Assembly: GCF_022558445.1 (NCBI RefSeq)
Contig: NZ_CP054699.1
Location: 2,992,001 to 3,056,000 of the forward strand
DNA from: Candidatus Contubernalis alkalaceticus
GTDB taxonomy: Bacteria; Bacillota; Dethiobacteria; SKNC01
Direction: 5' to 3'
DNA: 64,000 nt
Below, in pieces: positions 26,644-35,598 of this stretch (position 1 is its first letter; the number at the start of each line of letters is the position of its first letter). The translations under genes and the position numbers were made by a program. The notes beneath the pieces were generated by a model, which saw only the letters and a list, made by a program, of their open reading frames with translations, had not been told where the DNA came from and searched no databases.

Positions 26644-27897
26644 TTAATTATCATCATGCTTTTCCTTCTCATTACTGCTTCCTTCTTCTTTTTTCTTTCT
26701 TTTCACTGTCACCACAGTGAAGGCCAGCAATCCTGCAACGGCAATAACCAGTGCTGTCCCCCCTAAGAATAAGGACTGCTTGATTTTTCCGCCAAAAATG
26801 TCCAGCTTCTTTTCTTGTATCAAATCATCCCGCAGGTAAACCATATCTGAAGTTAATGCCAAAAACCCTTTATCCCAGGCATAGAGTGGAGAGTTATGGA
26901 ATGCCCCCATATAAGTGGCAAAGCGGTTTGCCGTAGCATCCCTAAAAGTATTGAACCGGGTTCGCTCATCAATTAGCCCTTCTTCATAAAACTGGTTAGT
27001 TAAATCAACAATTTGGGCATTTACCCTGTCGGCTTCCCTTAATAGGGCATCACTCTTTTCTAAATCCCTTTGGGCATAGCTGGTTGCATGACACTGACTG
27101 CAGATATCAATCATTTCCGCCCTTAATTCTTCCCATTCTCCCATCGTTTCCCGCATTACCTCAGGGGCCCTGGCGGGTCCCATCTCATTTAGAGCATAAA
27201 GAATTTTTTCCCTGTCGGCTTCCCATTCTGCGTAAGGTTCTTCCCCCCGGACACCCAGAAAACCCCAGGCAGTCATTACAAAATGGTCTCCTTCCGGCAT
27301 ATGACAGGTAACACAAGTAGGGGCACGTTCTGGATCTTGTTCTATGGCATATATCATACCGTGTTTAGAACTCTGCCACATTTCATACTGTGGGTGATCT
27401 CCCGTGTGACAGTGTCCACAGGACTCCGGCTCCCGGGCTTCCTCTGCTGAGAATACATGTCTGCTGTGGCAGGAATCACATCTGCCCCGGCTTCCGTCAT
27501 CCCATTCATATCCAATCTGATGGCATAAAACACAACCCTTGTCAGTGGCCGCCTTGGGCATATCCTGAAAAGTTGGAACGGCTAACATGGCCTCCCAGGC
27601 AAATGCATGCTTTCCTTCTTCAAAACGTTCTACTTCTTGAGGATGACAAACGGCGCAATCCTTGGGTGTGGGAACCTCAACCAGGTGTGCATCGCCCGGT
27701 CCGGTATGAGCCTCACCATGGCAGTCAACACATAACATGAACTCCGATTTGGAGCCCCGTTCCCAGTCCCTGGCCGCACCTTCATGACAGTTAACACAGC
27801 TTTCCGGATTTTGATTTTCAGCAATTACAGAAACTGCTCCCACAGCTATAAAGAATATAGTGAATAAAGTTATGTATACTAGTCTTTTTTGCAACAA
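26644..27897 (-). CDS. octaheme c-type cytochrome, hydroxylamine-oxidoreductase-like, membrane-anchored
   Basis: 417 residues: N-terminal signal peptide (to about VSVIAEN), eight CxxCH haem sites (CVNCH, CVDCH, CAVCH, CVLCH, CDSCH, CGHCH, CVTCH, CSQCH), and a C-terminal transmembrane helix (SLFLGGTALVIAVAGLLAFTVV) with a basic tail. Eight haems plus the WQSSKHGMIYA segment fit the octaheme HAO/related nitrite-reductase superfamily. The protein should sit outside the membrane and handle a nitrogen or sulfur compound, or shuttle electrons. Whether a P460-type cross-linking tyrosine is present cannot be judged without alignment. No ccs/ccm maturation genes are in the window. Confidence 0.88.
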   Translation of the reverse strand: MLQKRLVYITLFTIFFIAVGAVSVIAENQNPESCVNCHEGAARDWERGSKSEFMLCVDCHGEAHTGPGDAHLVEVPTPKDCAVCHPQEVERFEEGKHAFAWEAMLAVPTFQDMPKAATDKGCVLCHQIGYEWDDGSRGRCDSCHSRHVFSAEEAREPESCGHCHTGDHPQYEMWQSSKHGMIYAIEQDPERAPTCVTCHMPEGDHFVMTAWGFLGVRGEEPYAEWEADREKILYALNEMGPARAPEVMRETMGEWEELRAEMIDICSQCHATSYAQRDLEKSDALLREADRVNAQIVDLTNQFYEEGLIDERTRFNTFRDATANRFATYMGAFHNSPLYAWDKGFLALTSDMVYLRDDLIQEKKLDIFGGKIKQSLFLGGTALVIAVAGLLAFTVVTVKRKKKEEGSSNEKEKHDDN

Positions 27898-27931
27898 TCT
27901 TCAAACCTCCTCCTCCAAAATTACCTTAAAT

Positions 27932-27947
27932 GAGTGAGCACTCACTC
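27932..27947. promoter_or_regulatory. palindromic operator upstream of the octaheme cytochrome
   Basis: GAGTGA-GCAC-TCACTC, about 35 bp before the cytochrome start. It is similar in design to the TGAATGAA/TTCATTCA sites of the neighbouring TetR but different in sequence, so the TetR at 25909 is the likely reader. Confidence 0.65.
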
Positions 27948-28061
27948 TTATAAGTATTATATTAGTTTAAACTAAATCGGTCAATAAGAATTTGTGACTT
28001 TTCTGTCCTCCCTGCCCTGTGAAAAAGACCTGGTAACAACAGCTGGTTGATAAAATAATAG

Positions 28062-28092
28062 AAAAGCTCCAGGTTTTAACCCTGAAGCTTTC
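28062..28092 (-). terminator. terminator of the NifX/DUF134 operon
   Basis: AAAGCTCCAGG pairs imperfectly with CCTGAAGCTTT, past the DUF134 stop at 28232. The rest of 27948-28231 is AT-rich with nothing recognised. Confidence 0.6.
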
Positions 28093-28231
28093 CATTATAA
28101 AAATCTATAATATTTAAACTACCCTAACATTCTTATATGCCTGTCCTGCTTTTTATATTTATAAGTTATTTGCAACAATTCTACTGGATCATTGAAGCAA
28201 AAATACTAAACCCAAGTAATCCAATCAAGAT

Positions 28232-28657
28232 TTACTTTAAGCTATTATCTTCCCGAGAAACTGATCTTTTACTGCACCGGGGACAGGACATATCCCGGGC
28301 CCTATCTCCACTTCCAAAAGGAGCCTGCCACTGAAAATCACAGCTTTTACAAAAGATATGTCGGCTGGCAAGTTTAAAGTTACCTCCCTCAATTTTAATA
28401 GCTTTCCCTTGGGTCAAGGCTTCGGCCAACTTGCCCCGGGCCGAACTCAATATCCTCTGGAAGGTAGGCCGGGAAACATTCATTTTTTCCGCACAGGCTT
28501 CCTGCTCCAAGCCTTCCTTATCCTTCAAACGAATAGCTTCTAGTTCCTCCACATGAAGAATAACTTCTTCCAAATCTTTTAGGGGAACTCCGGCCGGCTT
28601 GAAATAACCGTATTTCGGCATGAACTGGACATGTCTCCACTTAGTCGGCCTTGGCAT
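28232..28657 (-). CDS. DUF134 HTH protein
   Basis: 141 residues from ATG 28657 (GGAGGGGGAGC upstream). It begins MPRPTKWRHVQFMP, the DUF134 signature; a sigma-70-region-4-like HTH (EACAEKMNVSRPTFQRILSSAR) follows, and two CxxC pairs (CKSC, CPRC) near the C-terminus may bind a metal or cluster. DUF134 genes commonly sit with NifX-like and MinD-like genes. As the only HTH protein in this operon it is the candidate reader of the dyads around 31594-31643; this is inference. Confidence 0.88.
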   Translation of the reverse strand: MPRPTKWRHVQFMPKYGYFKPAGVPLKDLEEVILHVEELEAIRLKDKEGLEQEACAEKMNVSRPTFQRILSSARGKLAEALTQGKAIKIEGGNFKLASRHIFCKSCDFQWQAPFGSGDRARDMSCPRCSKRSVSREDNSLK

Positions 28658-28682
28658 AATGCTCCCCCTCCTCAAAAAAATT

Positions 28683-29039
28683 TTATTCGTGGTCGCAAAC
28701 ATGGTCAGGGCCATGCTCACATAGACTTTCTCCGATTGTTAAGCTCCCTTGAATAAAGTCCTCTATAACATTTTCCAATATCCCGGAAACACCAACCATA
28801 ACTTGTATATTTTTCTCTACAAATAACTCCTGAGCTTTTGGTCCCATTCCACCGGCGGCAATATGAGTAATGTTATATGCTGACAAAAATAAAGGTAAAA
28901 TTCCCGGCTGATGTTCAGGACTTAAAACATTTTCCCGCCCAATTTCTTCACCATCTTCAATACTTACTAAGGTGTATTGTTCACACCGTCCAAAATGCTG
29001 AGCCACACTGTTTCCATCAGTTGCAATAGCAATTTTCAA
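28683..29039 (-). CDS. NifX/NifB C-terminal-like (dinitrogenase Fe-Mo cofactor family) protein
   Basis: 118 residues from TTG 29039 (GGAGGCG upstream). The pattern MKIAIATDGNSVAQHFGRCEQYTLV plus AAGGMGPKAQELF is the NifX/NafY-type RNase-H-like fold that binds iron-sulfur or FeMo-type clusters. Outside nitrogen fixers these are small cluster or metal carriers. The tail GESLCEHGPDHVCDHE adds Cys and His residues. Confidence 0.88.
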   Translation of the reverse strand: MKIAIATDGNSVAQHFGRCEQYTLVSIEDGEEIGRENVLSPEHQPGILPLFLSAYNITHIAAGGMGPKAQELFVEKNIQVMVGVSGILENVIEDFIQGSLTIGESLCEHGPDHVCDHE

Positions 29040-29056
29040 AATAGATACGCCTCCTA

Positions 29057-29395
29057 TTAGTATAATACCTTTCTACAAAAATGGCAAAGGGGATTGGGAT
29101 GATATTCTCTGTCTGCCTCAGTGGGGAATTCCTCAGAATATTCACGGTTAGGATACCCCATTTGTTGACCATACCTTCTGTAATATCCTGGAGAAGAAAA
29201 AAATCTATCCCTGAACCTGCGTCTTATTCCATAACAAATACCCCTGTCATCATCCATTAGATATCTTCTCCTGCTTCTAAAATTTCTTCTCCTGTCAACG
29301 TCCCTATCAAAATCAGAACAATATCCTGTTCCCCTACCCGTCATTGGGCCGCAGCCAGCTGGTCCTGTTCCATTATATCCCGGCATTTTCTTCAC
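29057..29395 (-). CDS. DUF5320 protein
   Basis: 112 residues with the MPGYNGTGPAGCGPMTGRGTGYC opening seen in DUF5320 proteins (here after KK), an arginine/tyrosine-rich middle, and a C-terminal CHFC pair. The role is unknown; it regularly accompanies NifX-like and ferredoxin-ATPase genes. AAGGAGGTGAA lies upstream of the start. Confidence 0.85.
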   Translation of the reverse strand: MKKMPGYNGTGPAGCGPMTGRGTGYCSDFDRDVDRRRNFRSRRRYLMDDDRGICYGIRRRFRDRFFSSPGYYRRYGQQMGYPNREYSEEFPTEADREYHPNPLCHFCRKVLY

Positions 29396-29449
29396 CTCCT
29401 TATGCTCTTTTTGAAAAATTGCACAGCTTTTTTAAATCGTAAATTCTTA

Positions 29450-29785
29450 CTAAAAAAGCCTCTGCAGTTTTCCATTTTTATAAAATTCAAAAGCATCCTT
29501 AACCGATATTGAATCTTCGCATACAAAAACCTGAATCTCTGCTTCTTTTAAAACATCTTCCGCCCGAGGTCCAACTTTTCCAGTTATTACAGTTTTTACG
29601 CCGGCGTTGACAACAGATTGAGCTGCCTTAACCCCTGCTCCTCCCATAGCATCTAATCCGGGATTTGCATAAACATTAAATTCTCCCGATTCATCAAGAA
29701 GAGCAAAGTAAGGAGCTCTTCCAAAGTTTTGAACCACTGGGGATTCTACTTTTTCTCCACTGCTGGATATTGCAATTTCGGCCAT
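29450..29785 (-). CDS. second NifX-like protein
   Basis: 111 residues with SPVVQNFGRAPYFALLDE and KTVITGKVGPRAEDVLKEA, a NifX-family fold. It lacks the His/Cys-rich tail of the first copy. It lies 28 bp after the ATPase gene and has AGGAGGTGAT before its ATG. Probably a partner or paralogous carrier for the same cluster. Confidence 0.87.
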   Translation of the reverse strand: MAEIAISSSGEKVESPVVQNFGRAPYFALLDESGEFNVYANPGLDAMGGAGVKAAQSVVNAGVKTVITGKVGPRAEDVLKEAEIQVFVCEDSISVKDAFEFYKNGKLQRLF

Positions 29786-29813
29786 ATTATCACCTCCTAA
29801 ATCTTGTAATGTT

Positions 29814-30674
29814 TTAAAGACATTTTAGAATTTCCTGCCATAGTTTTTTAATTTCCCCTGAGGCCTTTCCATCAGAATATTCTACCAGGGGCATTCCTTT
29901 TACAATGGATCCAATGACATCCCTGTCAAAGCTAACCTTTCCCCCAAGCTTAATTCCTTTATCCTTACAATAATCCTCAATTTCCTGAGCTTTGCCCGGA
30001 TGAAGGTCATACTTGTTTATACAGACCAGGGGAATTACATTAAAGTGCCGCGCTGTATCCACAACTCTTTCTAAATCATGAAAACCCGATATTGTAGGTT
30101 CAGTTACAATCAAAACCAAATCTGCCCCGGTCATGGAAGCGATCACCGGACAACCAATGCCGGGAGGTCCATCGGTTATAATATATTTAACGTTGGTTTC
30201 CCGAACAATTTCCCGGGCTCTTGCCCGCACTCGGGATACCAATTTTCCTGAATTTTCTGCAGCAATGCCCAGCTTGGCATGAACAAAAGGTCCATATTTG
30301 GTCTGAGAAACATACCAATGGCCGGAAAATTCTTCAATCATGGAGATGGATTCTTCAGGACAAAGATGATAGCAGAAACGGCATCCCTCACAAAAAATGG
30401 AGTCAATTTGAAAATTATCAATGGCGCCAAAGCGGCACATCTCTTCACATAGCCCACATTCTCTGCATTTGTTTCTATCAATAGAAGCTTTTTCTCCCCC
30501 ATAAAAATCATTTTTCTCCTTGATTTCCGGATGTAATAATAAATGAAGATCTGCAGCGTCCACATCACAATCCGTTAATACTATCTCTTGGAACAGGGAA
30601 GCCAAAGACCCAACTATTGTTGTTTTACCGGTACCTCCTTTACCACTGATCACCACTATTTCCTTATAACTCAT
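29814..30674 (-). CDS. MinD/Mrp-type ATPase with inserted 2x[4Fe-4S] ferredoxin domain (second of pair)
   Basis: About 286 residues starting MSYKEIVVISGKGGTGKTT (deviant Walker A). A ferredoxin insertion (CRECGLCEEMC, then CEGCRFCYHLC) lies at residues 60-100, and TDGPPGIGCPVI forms the Walker B region. ATG 30674 overlaps the preceding stop (ATGA). Paired ferredoxin-ATPases of this type occur beside NifX and DUF134 genes and are thought to act in iron-sulfur or cofactor assembly; no direct function is proven. Confidence 0.9.
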   Translation of the reverse strand: MSYKEIVVISGKGGTGKTTIVGSLASLFQEIVLTDCDVDAADLHLLLHPEIKEKNDFYGGEKASIDRNKCRECGLCEEMCRFGAIDNFQIDSIFCEGCRFCYHLCPEESISMIEEFSGHWYVSQTKYGPFVHAKLGIAAENSGKLVSRVRARAREIVRETNVKYIITDGPPGIGCPVIASMTGADLVLIVTEPTISGFHDLERVVDTARHFNVIPLVCINKYDLHPGKAQEIEDYCKDKGIKLGGKVSFDRDVIGSIVKGMPLVEYSDGKASGEIKKLWQEILKCL

Positions 30675-31516
30675 AATTTTTCCAACCCCTTCACCCCTGC
30701 CCACAGCTCCTGAATTGAGTCCCTAAACCACGGAATCTTTTCTATTAGATTCCCTCCTTCAGCATTGAGCCGGGCAAATTCCTTGTCAAAAGGAATTTTG
30801 ACTAAAACAGGAATTTTTTCATTTTGACAAAATCTTTCTACCCCGGTATCTCCCAAATCCCAACGATTGATCACCACGGCAGATGGGATTTCCATTTTTT
30901 GCAACAGCTGCACCAACAGTCCCATATCATTAAGTCCAAAGGGAGTTGGTTCGGTAACAATAATACAAAAATCAATATCTCTTAGAGATGCAACCACCGG
31001 ACAGGAAGTGCCGGGGGGAATATCTATTACGGTTATCTGGTCAACTCCCTGACTCTTTTTAACTTCATTTATGACCGACACGGCCATGGCTTCTCCCACA
31101 TTAAGTATTCCGTGTGTAAATTCAATATTCAAAGCACTGCCCTTTTGAATAATCCCCAGCTCTCTATCAACTTCCTCTATGGCTTTATTGGGACAAAAGT
31201 ATGCACAAGAGCCACAGCTGTGACAGAGATGGGGATAAAATAATATTTTTGATTTGAGAACGGTAAGAGCTCCAAATGCACATACTTCACTACACTTTCC
31301 ACAATAGTCACATTTTTCTCGGTTAACCTGAGGATTTTTTACAAAGACCGGTTGTTCTTCGGAAAAAGTTGGTTTTAAAAAAAGATGCGCATTTGGTTCC
31401 TCTACATCACAATCCAACAGTATTACCGGATGTTTTTCCTGCAAATAAACAGAAAGGTTGACAGCTAATGTAGTTTTCCCTGTTCCACCCTTGCCGCTGG
31501 CTATCCCGATTTTCAT
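30671..31516 (-). CDS. MinD/Mrp-type ATPase with inserted 2x[4Fe-4S] ferredoxin domain (first of pair)
   Basis: About 281 residues. ATG 31516 is chosen because GGAGG is 6 nt away; the in-frame ATG at 31522 abuts the site. The protein has MKIGIASGKGGTGKTTLAVNL, two ferredoxin motifs (CDYCGKCSEVC and CHSCGSCAYFC), then IDIPPGTSCPVVASL. It is coupled to the second ATPase and likely forms a heterodimer with it. It is the first gene of the operon; a truncated duplicate of its middle is at 36576-36737. Confidence 0.9.
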   Translation of the reverse strand: MKIGIASGKGGTGKTTLAVNLSVYLQEKHPVILLDCDVEEPNAHLFLKPTFSEEQPVFVKNPQVNREKCDYCGKCSEVCAFGALTVLKSKILFYPHLCHSCGSCAYFCPNKAIEEVDRELGIIQKGSALNIEFTHGILNVGEAMAVSVINEVKKSQGVDQITVIDIPPGTSCPVVASLRDIDFCIIVTEPTPFGLNDMGLLVQLLQKMEIPSAVVINRWDLGDTGVERFCQNEKIPVLVKIPFDKEFARLNAEGGNLIEKIPWFRDSIQELWAGVKGLEKL

Positions 31517-31593
31517 GGTCATCCTCCTACGATTCTTACTGTTCTATTGTCTTATCGTTTTACGCTCTTTTTATAATCTTACCTTTTGCGTAA

Positions 31594-31643
31594 TGAGCAT
31601 ATGTTCATAACAAAATAATATACTATTAATGAGCATATGTCAA
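31594..31643 (-). promoter_or_regulatory. promoter with two flanking dyads, ATPase/NifX operon
   Basis: On the minus strand TTGACA (31638-31643), 17 bp, TATTAT (31615-31620). A dyad TGAACATATGCTCA (31594-31607) lies just downstream of the -10 and a related TGACATATGCTCA (31630-31642) overlaps the -35, an arrangement typical of repression. Confidence 0.7.
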
Positions 31644-31717
31644 TAACTTTTCTGCAAAAAAAATTAGCACCAAAAAAATCCCCCGGTATTATAAAAGGGA
31701 GTTTGTAATTATGCAAT

Positions 31718-31900
31718 CAGTATATATTGACAAAAGAATGCCAGGCTTATCAAAGTAAAAAAGCACAGGAACTTTCGGTACAAAAAAAACAGAGGCATAT
31801 TCCAACAATAGAATATGCTCCTGCTATTATCACCAAAAAAAGACAGGGCAAACTTTATCATCCATTACTGACTGACATATTAAACCATTTGCAGCAGTGA
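31718..31900 (+). pseudogene. mutY remnant (duplicate of 37528-37991)
   Basis: Matches mutY from the iron-sulfur Cys region (TATATTGACAAAAGAATG) through AACAATAGAATATGC, then jumps to the final TTTATCATCC...CAGCAGTGA. The catalytic domain and most of the C-terminal domain are missing. It sits in the same position relative to the ATPase and HAD genes as intact mutY does in the second copy. Confidence 0.85.
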
Positions 31901-31914
31901 AAAATAAGCTGTTT

Positions 31915-32580
31915 CTATTTGGGTTTACCCATAACCCTCCAATTTTTTTCTACAGCTAATTTATACAGCTCTCTTTCTGGATTCACCGCTACCGGGTTTC
32001 CTACCATTTCCAAAATACTTATATCCGAATAACTGTCTGCAAAAGCAAAGCTCTCCTGAAAATTAATTTCTTCAGAAGGAAGTATTTTAAGTAATGCTGC
32101 AGCTTTATTCTCTCCACTGATATAAGTAATATCTTCCTCAGCTTTCAATATCCCCTCATTTAATGAAAACTCCGTCCCAATAACCAGATCAAATCCCAGG
32201 TCTTCTCCCAAAAAATTTACCAATGGTTTACAGGCTCCGGAAACGACTACCAATATGTAACCAGAAGCTTTTAAGGTTTCCGCCTCCTTTACAACCTCTG
32301 GATTTAGATCTTTCTTCATAAGCTGATAAGCATTACGAAAGAAGTCATTTATCTCTTCCTCGTTAAAACCTCTAAAGCTTTTCATAAAAGTAAAAAGTGC
32401 TCTTTCCTTAATTATTTCCCCTGAAATAATTTTGAGTTTATAGATCACATACAGGAGGACCAGCGTAGTCATTACACGATAATAGGTGAACCTGGAGTTG
32501 CTTTTTAATTGTTTACATAAAAAAGGTAAAGTATCAAAGGGATAAAGGGTTCCGTCAAAATCAAATACAGCAATTTTCAT
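31915..32580 (-). CDS. HAD-superfamily phosphatase (SerB-like, subfamily IB)
   Basis: 221 residues: motif I DFDGTLYPFDT, motif II VVVSGACKPL, and motif III/IV around KAAALLK and FADSYSDISIL. Small subfamily IB enzymes include phosphoserine phosphatases and phosphatidylglycerophosphatase-like enzymes; the substrate here is undetermined. A degraded duplicate of its 3' half lies at 38006-38270. Confidence 0.85.
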   Translation of the reverse strand: MKIAVFDFDGTLYPFDTLPFLCKQLKSNSRFTYYRVMTTLVLLYVIYKLKIISGEIIKERALFTFMKSFRGFNEEEINDFFRNAYQLMKKDLNPEVVKEAETLKASGYILVVVSGACKPLVNFLGEDLGFDLVIGTEFSLNEGILKAEEDITYISGENKAAALLKILPSEEINFQESFAFADSYSDISILEMVGNPVAVNPERELYKLAVEKNWRVMGKPK

Positions 32581-32637
32581 AAAACGCCTCCTCTAAAACC
32601 TCTCCATGAAATTTTTGTGTTACGTTACACGTAATTA

Positions 32638-32901
32638 TTACTTTGAAATCTTATCCAAAATTTCAATGATTTCTTCTATTTTCTCATTTTCATTTCCGGA
32701 TTGAAAGGCCTCCTTCACACAATTGCTCATATGAGCATGAATGATTTCTTTATTGGTCTTTCTGAGGATAGACTCTGCAGCCATAATTTGATTAGATATG
32801 TCGATACAATATCGGTCATCCTCAACCATCTTCAATATGCCCTCAATTTGACCTTTGGCCGTTTTAAGAAGACGAGTTATTTTTTGTTTATCAGCTCTCA
32901 T
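32638..32901 (-). CDS. csoR: CsoR-type copper-sensing repressor
   Basis: 87 residues of the all-helical DUF156 family. The Cu(I) ligand set is visible: Cys in DRYCIDIS and His/Cys in HAHMSNC. It lies 26 bp downstream of copA on the same strand. It should release the copA promoter when Cu(I) binds. Related RcnR/FrmR regulators share the fold but not this exact C-H-C ligand set. Confidence 0.9.
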   Translation of the reverse strand: MRADKQKITRLLKTAKGQIEGILKMVEDDRYCIDISNQIMAAESILRKTNKEIIHAHMSNCVKEAFQSGNENEKIEEIIEILDKISK

Positions 32902-32927
32902 AATGCCTCCTGTACATAATCCTTATT

Positions 32928-35495
32928 TTACGACAACTCAACAACTGTATAGCCGGCATCAGTTACCGTGCTTTTCAGTAAATCATCAGACACTTCCTTT
33001 GATAATGTTATAATGGCCTGGTTTTTGTCAAGATTCACCACAGCTTCTACTCCCTCCAGAGCATTAAGTACCTTTTCAACTCTACCAGAACAATGGGAGC
33101 AGCTCATACCTTCAATAATCATAATCCTCTTTGTCACACTATCAACTCCTTTATTTTTATTTTTTATATCGTTGGGAACAACATGAAAACCAACACTGTC
33201 TCCCCTTTTTTGCGTAAAGTGGGGTTTAAACATCTTTAATCTTAATGCATTAGTTACAACACATACTGAACTTAAGCTCATAGCTGCAGCTCCAAACATG
33301 GGGCTCAGTTTCCAGCCAAACAGGGGATAGAATACACCGGCTGCCAACGGAATCCCCAGGCTGTTATAAAATAATGCCCAGAACAGGTTTTGTTTAATAG
33401 TTCGTATGACGGACTTGCTTAGTTGTATCGCAGCAACGGCATCCAGGAGATCACTTTTTACCAATACAATATCAGCAGATTCAATGGCCACATCTGTTCC
33501 TGCTCCGATAGCAATACCCACATCGGCTCTTGCTAATGCCGGTGCATCATTGATTCCATCCCCCACCATGGCTGCTATTTTACCGGCACTGCGGATATTT
33601 TGTATTTCCCGCTCTTTATCCTGAGGCATTACCTCAGATATTGCACGGGTAATACCAAGCTCCTTTCTAATAGCTTCAGCTGTTTTTTGGTTATCCCCTG
33701 TAAGCATTACTACATCAATCCCCATAGCCTCAAACTCTCTTACAGCCCCTTTGCTGGTAGGCTTAACAACATCTGCTACAGCAATGATGCCCAATACCTT
33801 TTCCTCATCGGCGAAATAAAGAGGGGTTTTCCCTTCCTCTGCCATTTTACTGCCTATCATATCCATATCATTTAAAGTAATATTATTCTCAATAATAAGC
33901 CTTAAATTCCCTGAAAAAATTTTCTTATTATTTACAACAGCTTCAATCCCCTGTCCGGGGATGGACAAAAAATTTACCACGGGATACAAGTCCATATTTT
34001 GGTCCTTTGCTTCTTCCACTACTGCCTCTGCTAAAGGGTGCTCAGAAAGTTTCTCTATGGATGCCGCCAGTGTAAGAAGCTGCTCCTGGCTTGTCTCACT
34101 ATTTGTTAAAATATCAGTAACCTTAGGTTTCCCCTGGGTAATCGTCCCTGTTTTATCTAAAACTACCGTATCAATTTTATGTGCTATTTCAAGTGACTCT
34201 GCTGATTTTATTAAAATCCCATTCTCCGCACCTTTCCCTGTCCCTACCATAATAGCTGTTGGTGTAGCCAGCCCCAATGCACACGGACAAGATATCACCA
34301 GCACCGATATTCCAATAGAAAATGCGAATTCAAAAGAATAACCCAGCAAAAGCCAGACACCCGAAGCCACCAGAGCAATTATAATTACAATGGGAACAAA
34401 CACACTGCTGATTTTGTCTGCCATTTTAGCAATGGGAGCTTTCGAAGAGCTTGCTTCATCAACCAACCGAATAATCTGGGCAAGTGCTGTGTCATCACCC
34501 ACCTTCATCGCTTTGAACTGAAAATATCCAGATTTATTAATGCTTGCTCCAATAACCTGGTCTCCCTTTTTCTTCTCTACCGGGATGCTCTCCCCTGTTA
34601 ATGCCGACTCATCCACGTATGAACTGCCCTCCACAATGATACCATCTACAGGGATACTTTGACCGGGCTTTACAATGAGGATATCTCCCTTGACCACATC
34701 TTCCACCGCAATTTCTACTTCTTCATTTTCTCTTATAACCAGAGCTTTCTGGGGAGCTAAATTAATTAGTTTAGTTATAGCATCAGAAGTTCTTCTCTTT
34801 GCCCTTATTTCAAAAAATTTTCCTAGAGTAATTAGTGTAAGAATCATGGCAGCAGATTCAAAATATAGATTCATGGAGTACTGATGAACTAAGGGGATAT
34901 CCATATGTCCCAGACCATAGCCAATTTTATAGATAGCATAGATTCCGTAAATGAACGCTGCAGAAGAGCCAATGGCAATAAGGGAATCCATGTTGGGCGA
35001 ACCCTTGATGAGAGTTTTAAAGCCTACCTTATAATATTTGTTGTTCACAAATACCACAGGCAATGCCAAAAGCATTTGGGTAAAGGCAAAAATTAAAGCA
35101 TTTTCATGCCCTAGAAAAGCACCCGGCAGAGGAAAACCAAACATATGTCCCATGGATATATATGAAAGGGGAATAGTAAAAATAAAAGAAACAATCAGAC
35201 GGTTCTTCATCTGAATAACTTCATTATTAACATTATCTACATTCACCGGCTTTGAAACTTTTGCTGCCAATTTCTCTTTGTTCGTATAAACAAAAGCATT
35301 GTACCCTGCATCCTGAACAGCTTTTATAATTTTTTCTTCATCTATGCTAGCTCCATCATATTGTACCGTCATGCTGTTGCTTAAGAGATTAACATTTACC
35401 TTTTCTATGCCAACTGCTTTCCCCACACTTTTTTCAACATGAGTAGAACATGCGGAACAAGTCATTCCTGTTACTTCAAATTTTTTATTTATCAT
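32928..35495 (-). CDS. copA: P1B-type copper-exporting ATPase with an additional C-terminal HMA domain
   Basis: 855 residues: N-terminal HMA (MTCSACSTHVE), TGES actuator, membrane CPC (SCPCALGLATPTA), DKTGT phosphorylation motif and GDGIND. The last 70 residues form a second HMA domain (EGMSCSHCSGRVEKVL). Here the chaperone-like HMA is fused to the C-terminus, as if CopZ were attached. It exports Cu(I). The promoter upstream has TTGACA-N17-TATTAT and a GC-rich CsoR-like site. ATG at 35495 follows GGAGGGTG. Confidence 0.95.
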   Translation of the reverse strand: MINKKFEVTGMTCSACSTHVEKSVGKAVGIEKVNVNLLSNSMTVQYDGASIDEEKIIKAVQDAGYNAFVYTNKEKLAAKVSKPVNVDNVNNEVIQMKNRLIVSFIFTIPLSYISMGHMFGFPLPGAFLGHENALIFAFTQMLLALPVVFVNNKYYKVGFKTLIKGSPNMDSLIAIGSSAAFIYGIYAIYKIGYGLGHMDIPLVHQYSMNLYFESAAMILTLITLGKFFEIRAKRRTSDAITKLINLAPQKALVIRENEEVEIAVEDVVKGDILIVKPGQSIPVDGIIVEGSSYVDESALTGESIPVEKKKGDQVIGASINKSGYFQFKAMKVGDDTALAQIIRLVDEASSSKAPIAKMADKISSVFVPIVIIIALVASGVWLLLGYSFEFAFSIGISVLVISCPCALGLATPTAIMVGTGKGAENGILIKSAESLEIAHKIDTVVLDKTGTITQGKPKVTDILTNSETSQEQLLTLAASIEKLSEHPLAEAVVEEAKDQNMDLYPVVNFLSIPGQGIEAVVNNKKIFSGNLRLIIENNITLNDMDMIGSKMAEEGKTPLYFADEEKVLGIIAVADVVKPTSKGAVREFEAMGIDVVMLTGDNQKTAEAIRKELGITRAISEVMPQDKEREIQNIRSAGKIAAMVGDGINDAPALARADVGIAIGAGTDVAIESADIVLVKSDLLDAVAAIQLSKSVIRTIKQNLFWALFYNSLGIPLAAGVFYPLFGWKLSPMFGAAAMSLSSVCVVTNALRLKMFKPHFTQKRGDSVGFHVVPNDIKNKNKGVDSVTKRIMIIEGMSCSHCSGRVEKVLNALEGVEAVVNLDKNQAIITLSKEVSDDLLKSTVTDAGYTVVELS

Positions 35496-35516
35496 AACAC
35501 CCTCCCCCGCATCTTA

Positions 35517-35580
35517 ACACCCCTCCCCCCTGGGGTATAATGCTACTCAACATAATAAGCTACGATTTATCTTTTGTCAA
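35517..35580 (-). promoter_or_regulatory. copA-csoR promoter with CsoR-like operator
   Basis: TTGACA (35575-35580), 17 bp, TATTAT (35552-35557) on the minus strand. Downstream, ATACCCCAGGGGGG/AGGGGTG (about 35517-35539) has the C-run/G-run form of CsoR operators. Confidence 0.65.
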
Positions 35581-35598
35581 GCAGTGAACCTCCCCCGA

